From NCBI GenBank assembly GCA_012845835.1, contig JABAKD010000002.1, positions 27,764,710 to 27,828,709 of the forward strand: a stretch of 64,000 nt of DNA. Direction: 5' to 3'. This document shows, in pieces, positions 23,086 to 32,980 of the stretch (position 1 is its first letter; each line of letters opens with the position of its first letter). The notes under the pieces were generated by a model. The model was not told the origin of the DNA. It saw only the letters and a program-made list of their open reading frames with translations, and did no database searches. The stretch comes from Undaria pinnatifida (Eukaryota; Sar; Phaeophyceae; Laminariales; Alariaceae). Position numbers and translations under genes: made by a program.

Positions 23086-26000
23086 ACTTAAACGCGAGTA
23101 TTGGCGTGTGTAATTGCGTAGGTGCCAACGTCGTTCACAAAACGCCCGTTAACACGCCATCATCATCATCATTTGTGAGCTGGACCAAGGGGCGTAAAGA
23201 CTGCTGACATGAACGGATCAAAACAGTTCAGGGCACTTCACGAGTCATTACCCGGCCCGCCGATCATGCCAGGAGGTTATCAAAACCTCGCGGGACGGGT
23301 CAGGAGGTGTCTGAAATCTCACGGGACGGGACGGGCCGGGTCACAAGGTTTCCAAAAATATCGCGGGCCGGGACGGGTTACCCTGACTCGACCTGACCCG
23401 TGAAAAGCGACCATTTTCCCTTTAAAGGTCCTGAAATGATTTACGAGGTTTTTTTCGAGCCGGTTCGGCCAAGTCTCACCGTTGCCCGCTTGTCCCCACC
23501 GCCTAAGTCTTCGATGTCGAACACATTCAGCGGACACTTGGCCACCAGCTCCTCCGCCTCTTCCCCTTCCACGTCCTCCTTCAGGGTGATCACCGGCAGC
23601 AGGCGGTAGCTCGCCGTAGCCACAGGGGAAAACTTCGCGTGATCTTTTCCCACGCCCTTTCGGCAGTGCATCTGCAGAGCGAACAAACACCACGTCGCAT
23701 TATGGCGGGGGGGGTGCGATGGGGGGGAGGGGAGGGGATGGGGTAACGTGGGGTGGGGTGGGGTGGGGTGGGGTGGGGTGGGGTGGGGTGGGGTGGGGTG
23801 GGGTGGGGTGGAGTGAGGTGGGGTGGGGTGGGGTAAGGTGCGGTGGGGTGGGTGGGGGTAGGGAGGGCTCGTTTGCCGCACAAGGCGCGCTTTCGGAGTT
23901 CGTTGATATGCATCCCACATGCACATAAAGAAAGCTGGGCTAAAACGTAAGACCGCTTGTGGAGATTTTTGCCAAGCGCTCAACCTACATCGTAGGAATA
24001 ATACTGCAAAAATCAACCTATACTAATTGCAAGTAGTTTTTCATCCCAATAAAGGTCTTCCCCCAAAAGCCCGGGGTGCAGTTCGGACGACACCAGACGG
24101 ACACAAGCTTGGCCAAAATATTGCGCAAGCTTCATCCTCGGCAACCAGGAGAGACACGTTCGTCTGAATCGCTTGGGGGGACATGCGCGCGAAGCACTTG
24201 GTGCGTGGATTCCGAGCATAGTACGAGGAACACAGTAGCAGTACACAGCAGTTCCCGTCCAACCCCGCGACGGCGACAAAAACAACGACAATCACAATAA
24301 TTCAAAGACCCTTTCGCTACTGCAAAAACGGTTCACGTCGAACTCCAGGATTAGTCTTTAACCCACAACATGGAGCAAAATCTGGACCCCTTTTTTCACG
24401 TACGATAGGCAAAAATCATTCCACCCGAACTCCTACAAGTGTTTTCACCGGAAACGTGGAGGCAGGTTTACAACGTCAGTCGCGTCAGAAGTAGTGTCGG
24501 CAGGGGAATGAAAAACGTGTTGGAAAACGGCAAATTTTGCGCGCAGCAGCAGCAGCAGCACCATCAAAAACACCACCACCACCACCACCACCACCACCAA
24601 ACACAACAATGACCGCAACACGATGGCAAAATATGGGACGCAGCACAGGCCAGACCCCCTCCACCAAGCAAGGGGCTGCACCTCGCCCGAGCGACCACCA
24701 ACGTTTCAACATGCAAGATAAATAACCACCGTATAACGTAATACCAGGTAGCACACCCCCTGGGATACTTCCGACCCTAGGTTCTCCTACTTTCTCCCTG
24801 AGATCGATTAGTCCATGAGCGCATCGCTCGGCGATTCTGCTGTCCCCTGCCCCCGTTGTCGAAAAAAATAGCTTGGAAAACCGTCAGCGTTTGTGATTTC
24901 CTCGCGTGTTATATACGGTACCCAAGGTATCAGTTATCACTGCTCCCAACCACCCCGAGGTTCACCTCACCTCAGCTACAATTTCTTGTCCTGGTCTCAG
25001 CTTGGCGATGAGGATGTCATCGTGTACCGGCCGCAACCCGCCGTCCTCCTCGAAACGCTCCACCTGGGCTCCGTGCGGACACCATTCCATCGCCCCGCTG
25101 AGGAAACACGAGATAATTAAAAAAAAATACAAGAAATAAAAAGAAGAAAACTCAGAAAACAACAAGATTAAGTTTGAAAAAAAAAAACACGAAGACGAAA
25201 ACGGAAAGACACGAAAAACACGAAACAAACCTAAAACGATCAAGTCAGAAAAATGGGAAGGGAACAAAACAAGAACACAAGAACACATATAGGCTCCTTC
25301 CGATCAACTTCTGCCTCTACTGGACACCCATTTTTTCTCGCCCAGTTTCGAGAGTGTTAGCCATTGAAACAAAGTCGATCGTGACCGCGTGGCTAAGACG
25401 CATCGGAATCCGTCAAAAAAAAAAAAAACGATGATCAACGTCGCATCTCCATACTAAGCCGGTCGCCCCCGTGGCGTATCAGGTTATCCTCGAGCCTGGT
25501 ATAGGTCAGTTTCGTGAGTTCGAGCCCCGCCGAGCGCATACTCGTATAAATTCGTTGGGACTTTTCTTGTGCACAAATTTACTTGCGGAAAGCGCGAGAG
25601 CGTGAGTTAGCAGCACTCGATACAAAATCGACGAGCAGTGGGAGTGCTGAATCCTATGCGCGATAAAAAGTGAAGGCAAGAACCGGGGGGAAGAAGGGAC
25701 GACACCTGTGACCACAGCTTGTCTAGAAGCTGGAAAGTAGAAGTGTGCGAAAAAAAACACAACAACTAAACCCTACCTGGTACACGATAATATGTTGACT
25801 GCATTGTTTCAACTCTAACAGTTTTTTTTTCCCCGTGTTCAACGAGGTTTTCGAGAGAATGAAATCGACTATCAGGTAGAGGATAACCAAAAGCATAATT
25901 TGAACTCCCTGCAAAAGGACGAACAAGACGACCTAAAAATACTTTTGAAAAAATACCCAGGGGAAGGAGATAGAAAATCCTCATTCGCCCCCCAACTTCG

Positions 26001-29000
26001 ACGCTCGATTTCTCGCGCCGCATATTTTTTCTGGAGACCAGACAAAAACACAACCCCCACCCGTTTGTCCAACTGCCTCGAATCCGTGAAGTTTTCAGGC
26101 GTCTGCGGCACCAATTTCGCTCTAAAAACGAAAAAAAAAAACGTACTACCCCTTGGAGTCACGGTTTATCGTCAACTTGTCCGTCGAAAGGCGGTTGAAA
26201 AAACAAAACGCGTGCGATAATACAACAGCAAAGAAGAAAACTAAAAAAAAGAAAACAACAACATTAATAACATGAGAACATGAGAACATGAGGAAACAAC
26301 AAACCAAAAATCGCAAGCAGCACCTGAAGACGTTCATCGTGCGTCGCGGACCCGCCGCGTAGCTCGTCCCTCTCGGCATCGGGTCCGGCACGTCCGCGGG
26401 ATCCGAGGGGTTCTTGACCTCGAGCTTGAACACGCAGGTGTTGAACTCCGTTGGCTGCAGCGGGCAGCAGACAAGACGACCAAAAATCAGCGTTGAATAC
26501 AACAAGGGTTAGGTTAAGCATCCATACTGCTGTTGTCATGAACAGCTACTATGGTTCTGCGTCGGTCTGTGTACTCTTACCTATCTGGCACCAGGTATTA
26601 CGTATTTTCGAGTCGCGCCATGTTGTTGTTTTTTTTCCCGTCTGTTTCCGTATTTGTTTTCCGTTTCTTTTTCTTTTGTTCGGCACATCCGCGGGATCCG
26701 AGAGGTTCTTGACCCCGAGCGTGAACACGCCGCGTGTTGAACTCCGTCGGCTGCGGCGATCAGCTTGCGTACGTACAACCGTGGAGTTGGACAACGGGCG
26801 TCTGGGCTAGGTGCACACCACAGTGCCACAGCATGAAAAGCACGGTAGGTGAGCTGCAGGCGGGCTTGCCCGCCTAGGCGACCATTATAAGGCCGAGCAA
26901 CCACAATATCACGACTTGCAAAAGTGCTACGTTTATTTTTGGTCACGATTCGATATTTATTTTTACTTTCATCATCATTATCATTATTTGTTAGGAATGA
27001 CCTTTAAACCCTTTCGTGACTCCCAGAGGAAAAATGGATCTACCAAAGCTGACTATTACAGCATCTGCCACACGAAGAAAAGAGCTCTAGCTGATGGGGC
27101 ACAGGGAGTGCCCAAAGTACAGCGTTAACAGCTCTCTACGACACGCGCACAGCATCCTCATACTCGTACTACTGCTGCATGCTCTTCCTGGACACTTGAT
27201 ATGATCACATCTCCGTCTTTTTCGTCGCTCTTAAGGGGTCCCAACAAAAGGACTGGGGGCGTGTGGAACGGGCTTACTGCCCTAACGCGGTGGGGGATAT
27301 GATCACATCTCCGTATTTTTGGTCGCTCTTAGTGGGTCCCAACAGGACTAGGGGCGTGTAGAACGGGCTTATTGCCCTGACGCGGTGGGGTAAGCCGCGG
27401 CCAGGGCAAAGTCGCCGTCCTGGGCGCTTCAGTCACGAGGCCCTGGGCGTTATTATCGCACAAAAACAGCGTCCCCTGCCCTCGGTGAGGGTTTTCGAAG
27501 GCAGGGGGTTAAACACTGTGAGTGCTATTAACTCAGCTGTACAACTCAACCCTTGGTGGAGTCACCGACCTGTGTCCCTTCACGAGGACACACACACCCC
27601 CAAACCACGAGCAACCGAACCTATCACACGCAGCTGGAAACATGATGGGTTTTCGGCAAAATCTTCGATCTCACGGGTGAGATGTCATTGAACAACAACA
27701 GCAGTAGTGACCCATGTGGGAGACCGAAGTGTGTATACTCTTAACATAGTATATACTGTAACATATGGGCAAAAAAAAAAACGATTGTTGCGGCGTTACG
27801 GTACCAGCCCTAACCTTTGCGTTGGCAGACGAAAAAAAAAAGTGCGACGAGAAACGTGCCTGGTACGTAGAACAGGCACGACCAATCATCATGAAGAAGC
27901 TATTCATAACAAAAATAACGAGGAGTATTCACCCTCTCGGCCGGACTCACACCCGCACGACCGTATTTGAACCACTGAAAGAAAGGCTGGCCGCATGTAC
28001 ATCATATGAGAACCACATCAATACGCATTGCCCTATGTATGATACCAGATACAGAAACATTTGATATGCATTGGCCACAACTAATCCCGTTGGGACTTCA
28101 AAGTGCTAGATCCATCGGTATCTATATTATTAGACGGCCACTACCAACCCCGTTGGGACGTCAAAGGGAACCAGATGTCGAAAAAAAAAAAGCGACGATT
28201 TAACGATTACAGGAACGGTACAAGACGAAGGAGCCCGGGGGCCCCCAGGGCGAGACATGTGTGCGGCACGCGGGCAACATGATGATACCCGTAGTGTTAG
28301 CGTTAGTGTTAGAGGTAGTATTAGTGTTAGTGTTACTAATAGTGTTAGTGTCAACACGCTCGCACTTCCTAAGGCCCCCTCACTTGCGGGCAAATATGTC
28401 AGGAGACGGTCCGTCAAGGGAAAGCGTTCAGCGGTCAGTCAAGGGTGTCAAATCGATCGTTTCACACTAAAACCTAGTAGTCTGGCGTCGGTCAAGGTAA
28501 AACATTGGACAATTGCCGTCGGTCAAGGGGTCAAAGTGCGCTCGCACTTAGACCAAGGCTACGGCAGAGGTCAACCCCGCATCGCATTTCCCAAGGCCCC
28601 CTGACTTGAGGGCAAATATGTCAGGAGACGGTCAGTCACGGAAAAGCGTCCAGCGGTCAGTCAAAGGCGTCAAAACCGATCGTTCCACACTAAAACCTAG
28701 TAGTTTGGCGTCAGTCAAGGTAAATTATTGGACAATCGCCGTCGGTCAAGGGGTCAGAGTGCCGTCTCCTTGCATCTTCGCTTAAGGGAGCTCCTTAAGC
28801 TCACCCGACAGCCGAATGGGCGAAGCACCGTTCGCTCTGCCCGAACGACAATTCCATGGGGCTAAGTGCACAACCAGTGCACTTAACAAACGCAAAGAGT
28901 TCTCCGCAAATGCTTCGTATATATATGTATCAGTAGCTTCCTCCGTCGAGGAGCCGACCGTTCAGAGAACATTGTGCCCAAACGTGCTACCGCCTGTACC

Positions 29001-30818
29001 GCGGCACCCATCAATAGCAGGCTGATAAGGTCGCACTGTTATACCTGGTATTTATGTTTAGGTCTGCAGTGGGTGGGGGGCAGTAAAGGCGGTGGTGTCC
29101 CAGAGCAATATGACCGCCTTATCGGGGGAAGCCGCGGTATTCATTCCAGCTTATGAGGGCAATTCCCCAGTCTCGCTAAGGGTTTTCTGGGCCGCCTTTT
29201 ATCGGGATACCGCCTTATATAGGGACACCGCCTTCTTGGGGGACCCACTCTGATGTTCGGATATCTATTACTTCACGACGTGTCCGATGACCACGCAGGC
29301 TTGCCTTGATGCCGCAGGACAAGAGAACCAACAACCTTCCGCCGCATCCTTGACAAAATCACGGGGTTACCTCGCACAACACGAGCCGAATCACATGGTA
29401 GTATCACAGACTGCCCAGGTAGGCGACCTATGCAACTGAAACTGCGAAACTGTCCGGGCGAGAATAACGTTACGCCTGTTAGAACAACAGGAAGCCTCGG
29501 ATATCGGCAGACCAGTATCGAAACACCGGATATCACAAAAGCCGCTATCTCTGGGTCTCAAAAAGGGTTAATGATAAGAGTAATAGTATACAGACGAGGA
29601 AATGATCATGAGAAACCACTTGCCTCGTCTTGCTCACCCCCCTCCTCTCCCATGAACTCGAACATGCGGGGGTTAGCCATGATAGGAATCAGTCCCAACC
29701 GGTGCGCCAGAATTTCGTCATGGATGATCGACGAGTTCATGAACATGTACACGTGCTCGATGGCCACCGTCGCCACCTAACACAGGGCGGCGAGCACGAA
29801 GAAAGGGCACGGGGGGGGTGGTGGGGGGGGAGAGAGACGACGACCAGCGATCGACTTTCAGTTCTAGAATATAAACCCAAAATACGAGTCTAAGCCCAAT
29901 ATACCAGCCTAAACCTACTGGTGTGTGCTTTCATTCATACAAACAAATATTACTACAAAACAGTAGGACGTGCAGCAGCAGAAGGTAGATGGTACTCGCA
30001 CACGCCGCAAAAACATATCCCTTTTTGAACTTCAGAGGCAAATTGTCTTGAAAAAAGTAGGGTTACGGCGACGTCTGCACGAAACAACCTGAGTTGCCGA
30101 GGAAGGAGATGATGCTTCTATCCAAGCTACAAAAAAGGAGGGCATCGTCGACACGCGCGCAGCGTAGCACTAACTAGGCGTCCTGCACGCTCCCGCAATT
30201 AACAAACAGTTGATAAGACCGTGCCTGGCATTGATTTCGTTGCTACGAAATGTACCTGGGCCCCAAGCCGGTTAATACACGAACACGTGCACAGCGGGTA
30301 CCCCGACGAAACCCTTTTAGCACCGCACTTCCGATATGGGGACAAAACATTTGGACTTTGACTGGGAAATGTTAGCAGTTGGAAAGGGGCGAAGACTATC
30401 CCGTGACAAGCCGACAAAAGCGCTCTTACCCACACATTGCTTGTATCAATAGAGCGCAACACGTAGGTGTTCGTGTACGCGGGACATACCAATTTGACCA
30501 CTACCGCATGCATACTCCCATAGCATTTTCAAACGTGATCGTCGCCAAAAACGTGGTTGCCGTTCTAAACGGGTTACGTCCCGAATGCTCGTGCGTTGGC
30601 GCGCTCTAAAATCGGGGTAAACCCCGCAACTATGGGATAACTCTATGGGATATACATGTGCTTACCTCCGCGAGCAAGATTCTTCTGAGGGCGTTAGCAA
30701 TGGAAGCGTCGACGCCTACGAGATCGAACACAAGCTCGTTCGGGTCATCACTGTCCGACTGCACGGCCCTCACGTCCAGCCTCTTCTCCACGCGCTCCGC
30801 ATAGCTCAGAAGGCGATC
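18817..30818 (-). CDS. RPAC1: RPAC1 (AC40), shared subunit of RNA polymerases I and III, N-terminus not found
   Basis: Seven exons on the minus strand join in frame: 30818-30666, 29776-29624, 26454-26324, 25097-24971, 23671-23480, 22587-22453 and 18924-18817, giving about 332 residues and ending in TGA. The family is the Rpb3/RpoA-like group. Visible family motifs, in order, are [63 protein letters not shown] and [14 protein letters not shown]. The [13 protein letters not shown] block and the overall length (about 340 residues in the family) point to RPAC1 rather than Rpb3. RPAC1 pairs with RPAC2 and starts Pol I and Pol III assembly in the nucleus. Some 40-50 N-terminal residues are missing and should be encoded upstream of 30818. 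One intron uses a GC donor. The gene looks functional: no frame breaks, all checked phases agree. Confidence 0.93.
19208..19352 (-). repeat. Dispersed module REP-1, copy 3
   Basis: The reverse complement has CTCGTTCGCGCAGCCCGACC and GCGCTAGTCCTAG, ending at CTCAACCGG, as in the other REP-1 copies. It lies in the last RPAC1 intron. Confidence 0.6.
19455..19660 (+). repeat. GGGTCGGGTC dispersed repeat, copy 2
   Basis: Tracts of GGGTCGGATC and GGGTCGGGTC are split by spacers of the form AGGAGGTGTTTCCGAAACCTC. It closes with the inverse ACTGACCCGACCCGACCC, so the element can fold on itself. It lies in the last RPAC1 intron. Confidence 0.8.
19686..19850 (+). repeat. About 68-bp tandem repeat, 2.5 copies
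   Basis: GAACTCGCACAGC.GGATAT recurs at 19692, 19758 and (diverged) 19826, with similar sequence between. Confidence 0.6.
19851..21100. other. RPAC1 intron sequence without other recognised features apart from REP-5
   Basis: No coding pattern on either strand. The module REP-5 at 20745-20855 is listed separately. Confidence 0.4.
20745..20855 (+). repeat. Dispersed module REP-5, copy 1
   Basis: GTGTATCACGCAGCTTGCAA, CCCTAAATCTGTCGAACTCA and CAGCTGACGT also occur in the same order at 22750-22860. A shorter match (GAACCCACAGCTGACGTAT) is at 22340-22415. Confidence 0.8.
21101..21206. repeat. (GTT)n microsatellite
   Basis: About 33 TTG/GTT units with a few changes near the end, in the last RPAC1 intron. 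On the RPAC1 sense strand it reads (AAC)n. Confidence 0.95.
21533..21640 (-). repeat. Dispersed repeat REP-6, partial inverted copy
   Basis: The reverse complement has TGCATAGCCGTA, TACTATGCTGGGACGGA and TATGAAGGGTGAGCTGCAT, matching the first third of 8320-8900. The 3' parts are missing. Confidence 0.65.
22108..22275 (-). repeat. Dispersed module REP-1, copy 4
   Basis: The reverse complement has CACCCGATACTACATGACTT, GTCCGTTCGCGCAATCCGAC and GAGCTCAACCGG, matching REP-1. It ends 178 bases downstream of the RPAC1 exon 22587-22453. Confidence 0.75.
22453..22587 (-). CDS. RPAC1: RPAC1 exon with a CxxCxxC motif
   Basis: Acceptor GAGAAG|GTGGCG and donor CCAAAG|GTATAA, 45 codons in phase 0. It encodes [18 protein letters not shown], whose CTMCREC could bind a metal, then [16 protein letters not shown], a conserved RpoA-family strand region. 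Confidence 0.92.
22750..22860 (+). repeat. Dispersed module REP-5, copy 2
   Basis: A near match to 20745-20855 across about 95 bases, including GTATCACGCAGCTTGCAA and TCGAACTCACAGCTGACGT. Confidence 0.8.
23047..23087. repeat. (AAC)n microsatellite
   Basis: Thirteen or so AAC units in an RPAC1 intron. Confidence 0.95.
23256..23402 (+). repeat. GGGTCGGGTC dispersed repeat, copy 3
   Basis: GGGACGGGTCAGGAGGTGT-type units with AGGAGGTTATCAAAACCTCG spacers, closing with ACTCGACCTGACCCGTG. It matches the copy at 19455, including the spacer wording. It lies in an RPAC1 intron. Confidence 0.75.
23480..23671 (-). CDS. RPAC1: RPAC1 exon, [19 protein letters not shown] block
   Basis: Acceptor GCTCTGCAG|ATGCAC, donor CAACG|GTGAGA, 64 codons in phase 0. 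It is the most diagnostic exon: [19 protein letters not shown], then [13 protein letters not shown] and FDIEDLG. The intron before it holds the GGGGT/CCCCA microsatellite about 75-170 bases from the acceptor. Confidence 0.95.
23748..23842. repeat. (GGGGT)n microsatellite, potential G-quadruplex
   Basis: About 19 units of GGGGT with a few changes. On the RPAC1 transcript it is (CCCCA)n and sits upstream of the acceptor of the exon at 23671. The DNA + strand is G-quadruplex prone. Confidence 0.95.
24541..24602. repeat. CAG and CAC trinucleotide repeats
   Basis: Six GCA units followed by ten CAC/ACC units, in an RPAC1 intron. Confidence 0.9.
24971..25097 (-). CDS. RPAC1: RPAC1 exon, [18 protein letters not shown] block
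   Basis: Acceptor TTTCCTCAG|CGGGG and donor GCTGAG|GTGAGG, 127 bases, ending in phase 0. It carries [15 protein letters not shown] and then the highly conserved [18 protein letters not shown]. Confidence 0.93.
25461..25757 (+). mobile_element. tRNA-derived SINE, copy 1
   Basis: About 295 bases. A tRNA-like head has a polymerase III A box (TGGCGTATCAGG, 25472-25483) and a B box (AGTTCGAGCC, 25517-25526), followed by a unique body and an A-rich end GCGAAAAAAAAC. Two further copies are at 45319-45607 and 57880-58176. It sits in an RPAC1 intron, opposite to the gene. Confidence 0.85.
26324..26454 (-). CDS. RPAC1: RPAC1 exon, start of the insert domain
   Basis: Acceptor GCTGCAG|CCAACG, donor TTCAG|GTGCTG, 131 bases, ending in phase 2. 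It encodes [18 protein letters not shown] and continues to a less conserved tail. The two leftover bases AG plus C from the next exon give Ser, leading into GAMEW. Confidence 0.85.
26680..26756 (-). pseudogene. Duplicated pseudo-exon of RPAC1
   Basis: This stretch repeats the start of the exon 26454-26324, with its acceptor AG, at roughly 85% identity (shared block CCGCGGGATCCGAG.GGTTCTTGACC). One extra base near ACACGCCGCGTG shifts the frame after PTEFNT. It lies in the intron just upstream of the true exon, so splicing into it would break the protein. Confidence 0.8.
27198..27395 (+). repeat. 98-bp tandem duplication, two copies
   Basis: GATATGATCACATCTCCGTC (or GTA), then TCGCTCTTA.GGGTCCCAAC and GAACGGGCTTA.TGCCCT.ACG recur in direct tandem with a few changes. 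Each unit has a GGGC..GCCC hairpin. Confidence 0.9.
28282..28350. repeat. Imperfect (GTTAGT)n array
   Basis: Ten or so units of GTTAGT/GTTAGC. It resembles telomere-like words but lacks a GGG core. Confidence 0.75.
28366..28769 (+). repeat. About 221-bp tandem duplication, two copies
   Basis: 28366-28586 and 28587-28769 share GGGCAAATATGTCAGGAGAC, CACACTAAAACCTAGTAGT, TTGGACAAT.GCCGTCGGTC and AAGGGGTCA in the same order. The second copy is shorter. Confidence 0.9.
29065..29253. repeat. Inverted-repeat element (MITE-like)
   Basis: The left end CAGTGGGTGGGGGGCAG..AAGGCGGTGGTGTCCC and the reverse complement of the right end CAGAGTGGGTCCCCC..AAGGCGGTGTCCC form terminal inverted repeats. ACCGCCTTAT-type words repeat inside. 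No clear target duplication and no ORF. Confidence 0.55.
29624..29776 (-). CDS. RPAC1: RPAC1 exon ending at a GC donor
   Basis: Acceptor TGTTAG|GTGGCG, 51 codons. It encodes [20 protein letters not shown] and then [19 protein letters not shown]. The only donor keeping the next exon in frame is GAG|GCAAGT, a textbook GC-type donor. The nearby GTGAGC at 29637-29632 would throw the next exon out of frame. Confidence 0.88.
30666..30818 (-). CDS. RPAC1: RPAC1 exon, start of the dimerisation domain
   Basis: Acceptor CCCCCCAG|GATCG and donor GCGGAG|GTAAGC, 51 codons, phase 0 at both ends. It encodes [20 protein letters not shown] followed by ILLAE, the conserved helix used for pairing with RPAC2. 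An upstream exon must exist because the exon opens with an acceptor and has no start. Confidence 0.9.
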
Positions 30819-30969
30819 CTGGGGGGCAGCAGTGCCGCAGTGTAGCAGCCCGGCAGCGCAGTGCAGCAGCGTAGCAGACCAGCAGTACAGTGCAGTAGTT
30901 ACGGTAGCCCAGCAGTGCAGCGGCAGTCATAGCCACATCCAACCCAGTAGCGTCGCAGTAGACCAAGGG

Positions 30970-31250
30970 GGAAAAGCAAGGCGGGCGGTTGTTTGTTAAT
31001 ACCCTCCGGCGTTTGTTTTCAGGGTTGAGTTTCAGCATAGCAGCGGACACAACGGGAACAGGCAGGGCGAGCGGCTGTTTGTCAACACCCTCAGGTGTTT
31101 GTTCTCGGGGTTGGGTTACAGTAGCGCAGTTAGTGCAGCAGTGTGTCATCGCAGAAGTGGACCGAGAGGCAAGATAATGGCAAGGCGGGCGCTTACTTGT
31201 CCAAGCCGTTGGGTGGTGGTTTCCGGAGTCGGCTTGTTACAGCAGCATGT
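30970..31250 (+). repeat. About 80-bp tandem repeat, three copies
   Basis: GGCGGGCGGTTGTTTGTTAA, ACCCTC.GGCGTTTGTT and GGGTTGAGTTTCAGCA recur at about 31052 and, more diverged, 31178. It is upstream of the first recognised RPAC1 exon. Confidence 0.7.
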
Positions 31251-32970
31251 GCCTGCCTCAAAAAGGATGGCAATATGCATAATATACTTGAAAAAAAGTG
31301 TGACGATGTGGGAATAGGTTCCCGAAACCGAGGCTGGATCATAAGAGGAGGCGTGTACGGTTTTGCAGTAGTACACCGTTACACGTGCGGACAGGTCACG
31401 ATCCAGATCCTCTAGATCCCATAATGCCGGTATGATACTAATACAAAAAATTACAACACATTCCAGCTGTAGAAATCGGAGATTTTGTCGAAACCCATCT
31501 TTGCAAAGCTGTGTGCGATACTCCGACCGCGCGTATCACTGGCTGTGTGTGTCCTGATTCAGGATGTAGGTCGGCGGCTCCCCTTAGAACTAGCTTGCGC
31601 CAGGGTCAGCACCAGGGTGATGTTAATTAATCTGTGCGCGGAAACTATAAAACCCGTTTATGAGGGTGACAAAATCTGACGGCTGTTGAATGCACCAGTT
31701 TATTATGTACATCCTGTAGTCGTATGACCGGTGAGGCGAGAGGGGCGGGTAAAGGGGGGAAAGGTCGCATATATGAGTAGGAGCTTAATGCACGCGTAAT
31801 TATAGTAGGTCATGGTGGGGGCGGCGGGGAAGCGGGGGGGGAGGGGGGGGGGGGCTAATTGAAAGTTGAAGACCATATCAATGAAATGGAGCTACTGCAT
31901 GGGTGGCTCGAAGTGTAAAGAGATGATATCACCTGTCGGATAGTGTTTATAAACTCTGGCAGATTTTGATTTTTGGTGGGGCGGAGGGGGAGAGGGGGAG
32001 GAGAGGGCTTGTTTGGGGGGGGGGGGGAGGCGGAGGCGGGGGGGGGGGGGGGGGGGGGGTACTCAATCTGTGCATGGCCGCAGTCGTTTGGGGGGGGGGG
32101 GAATATTATATGTTGTGGAGGATCTGTGCATTATTAGTACAGACGCAATACAGGAAACATGCGCAGGCCTTGCAGATCATACGGATCCAACCATACAAGA
32201 TGATCTATAGCAGGGATACGTCTGCCCTGGGAGACGCAGATCATGAATGGGGATCTGAGTGCAAGGTTATCACGGTTCGCCGCTGTGGCGCGGCCACCGG
32301 ATATCGCTGTTCCAGGCGAGCATCTACTGCTTAGGTACCAGGTAACCCTATATAATACCAGATCTAGATCGGGTATCGTGTAGGTTGAACATCATCATAC
32401 TGCTGTGTCGGATAGAGAGGACATCAGCAGCATGATACCTGGGATGACATGCAGAAAAAAGGTTTGAAACCTTGGCGGCGGCTTTACACGTCGGTAATTC
32501 AACTGCACCGTACCAGGTAGCTTTCGGTTGTGTACGTTACTGTTGTATCGGTAACCGTAGAGCTCTACTAATAGGTCTGATACCACACACGATGATGGCA
32601 CTCTTGTGTTTTGGGTAAACGAAGGCTACCCTGAAGACGTAACTTGACGAGTTGTAGACTTTGTGTCATAACACCGATTGCTGCCCACGTGCTGTGAGCT
32701 GCTGTGAGGGGATATGAACAGTGATGCTACCAGTAGATGGGTACAAATGCCCAGCTGCGCGTGTACAGTACAATGAACCAAAGGGTATAGATCTATATAG
32801 GAAGTCCAACGCATGTTGCGGAACAGGAGCACCAAGCACCATACGATGTTGATCACGCCCTGTCTCAGCGACACAGGACATACAATATCGCAGCACCTGG
32901 ACGGCAACACGAGGTGATTTGAACATGTCGCCTTCAGGTCGTGGTCGTCTAGGTAGCTGCAGGTTGGGTG
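31251..32970. other. No recognisable gene; G-rich tracts
   Basis: Long G runs lie at 31815-31855 and 31975-32100. At 32073-32098 a short CTGTGCATGGCCGCAGTCGT word matches the start of REP-6. This is where the missing RPAC1 5' exon might lie, but I found no FPG-type N-terminal motif on the minus strand. Confidence 0.35.
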
Positions 32971-32980
32971 GGGTGGCAAA

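Noticed and set aside
23748-23842. Telomeric repeat
   Set aside because: GGGGT lacks the TTAGGG-type unit and sits within an intron of a conserved gene.
25461-25545. Functional tRNA gene
   Set aside because: A and B boxes are present but an intact cloverleaf is not evident, and the same head is attached to a repeated body in three places, which fits a SINE.
28282-28350. Interstitial telomere (GTTAGT words)
   Set aside because: Units lack a GGG core and are irregular.
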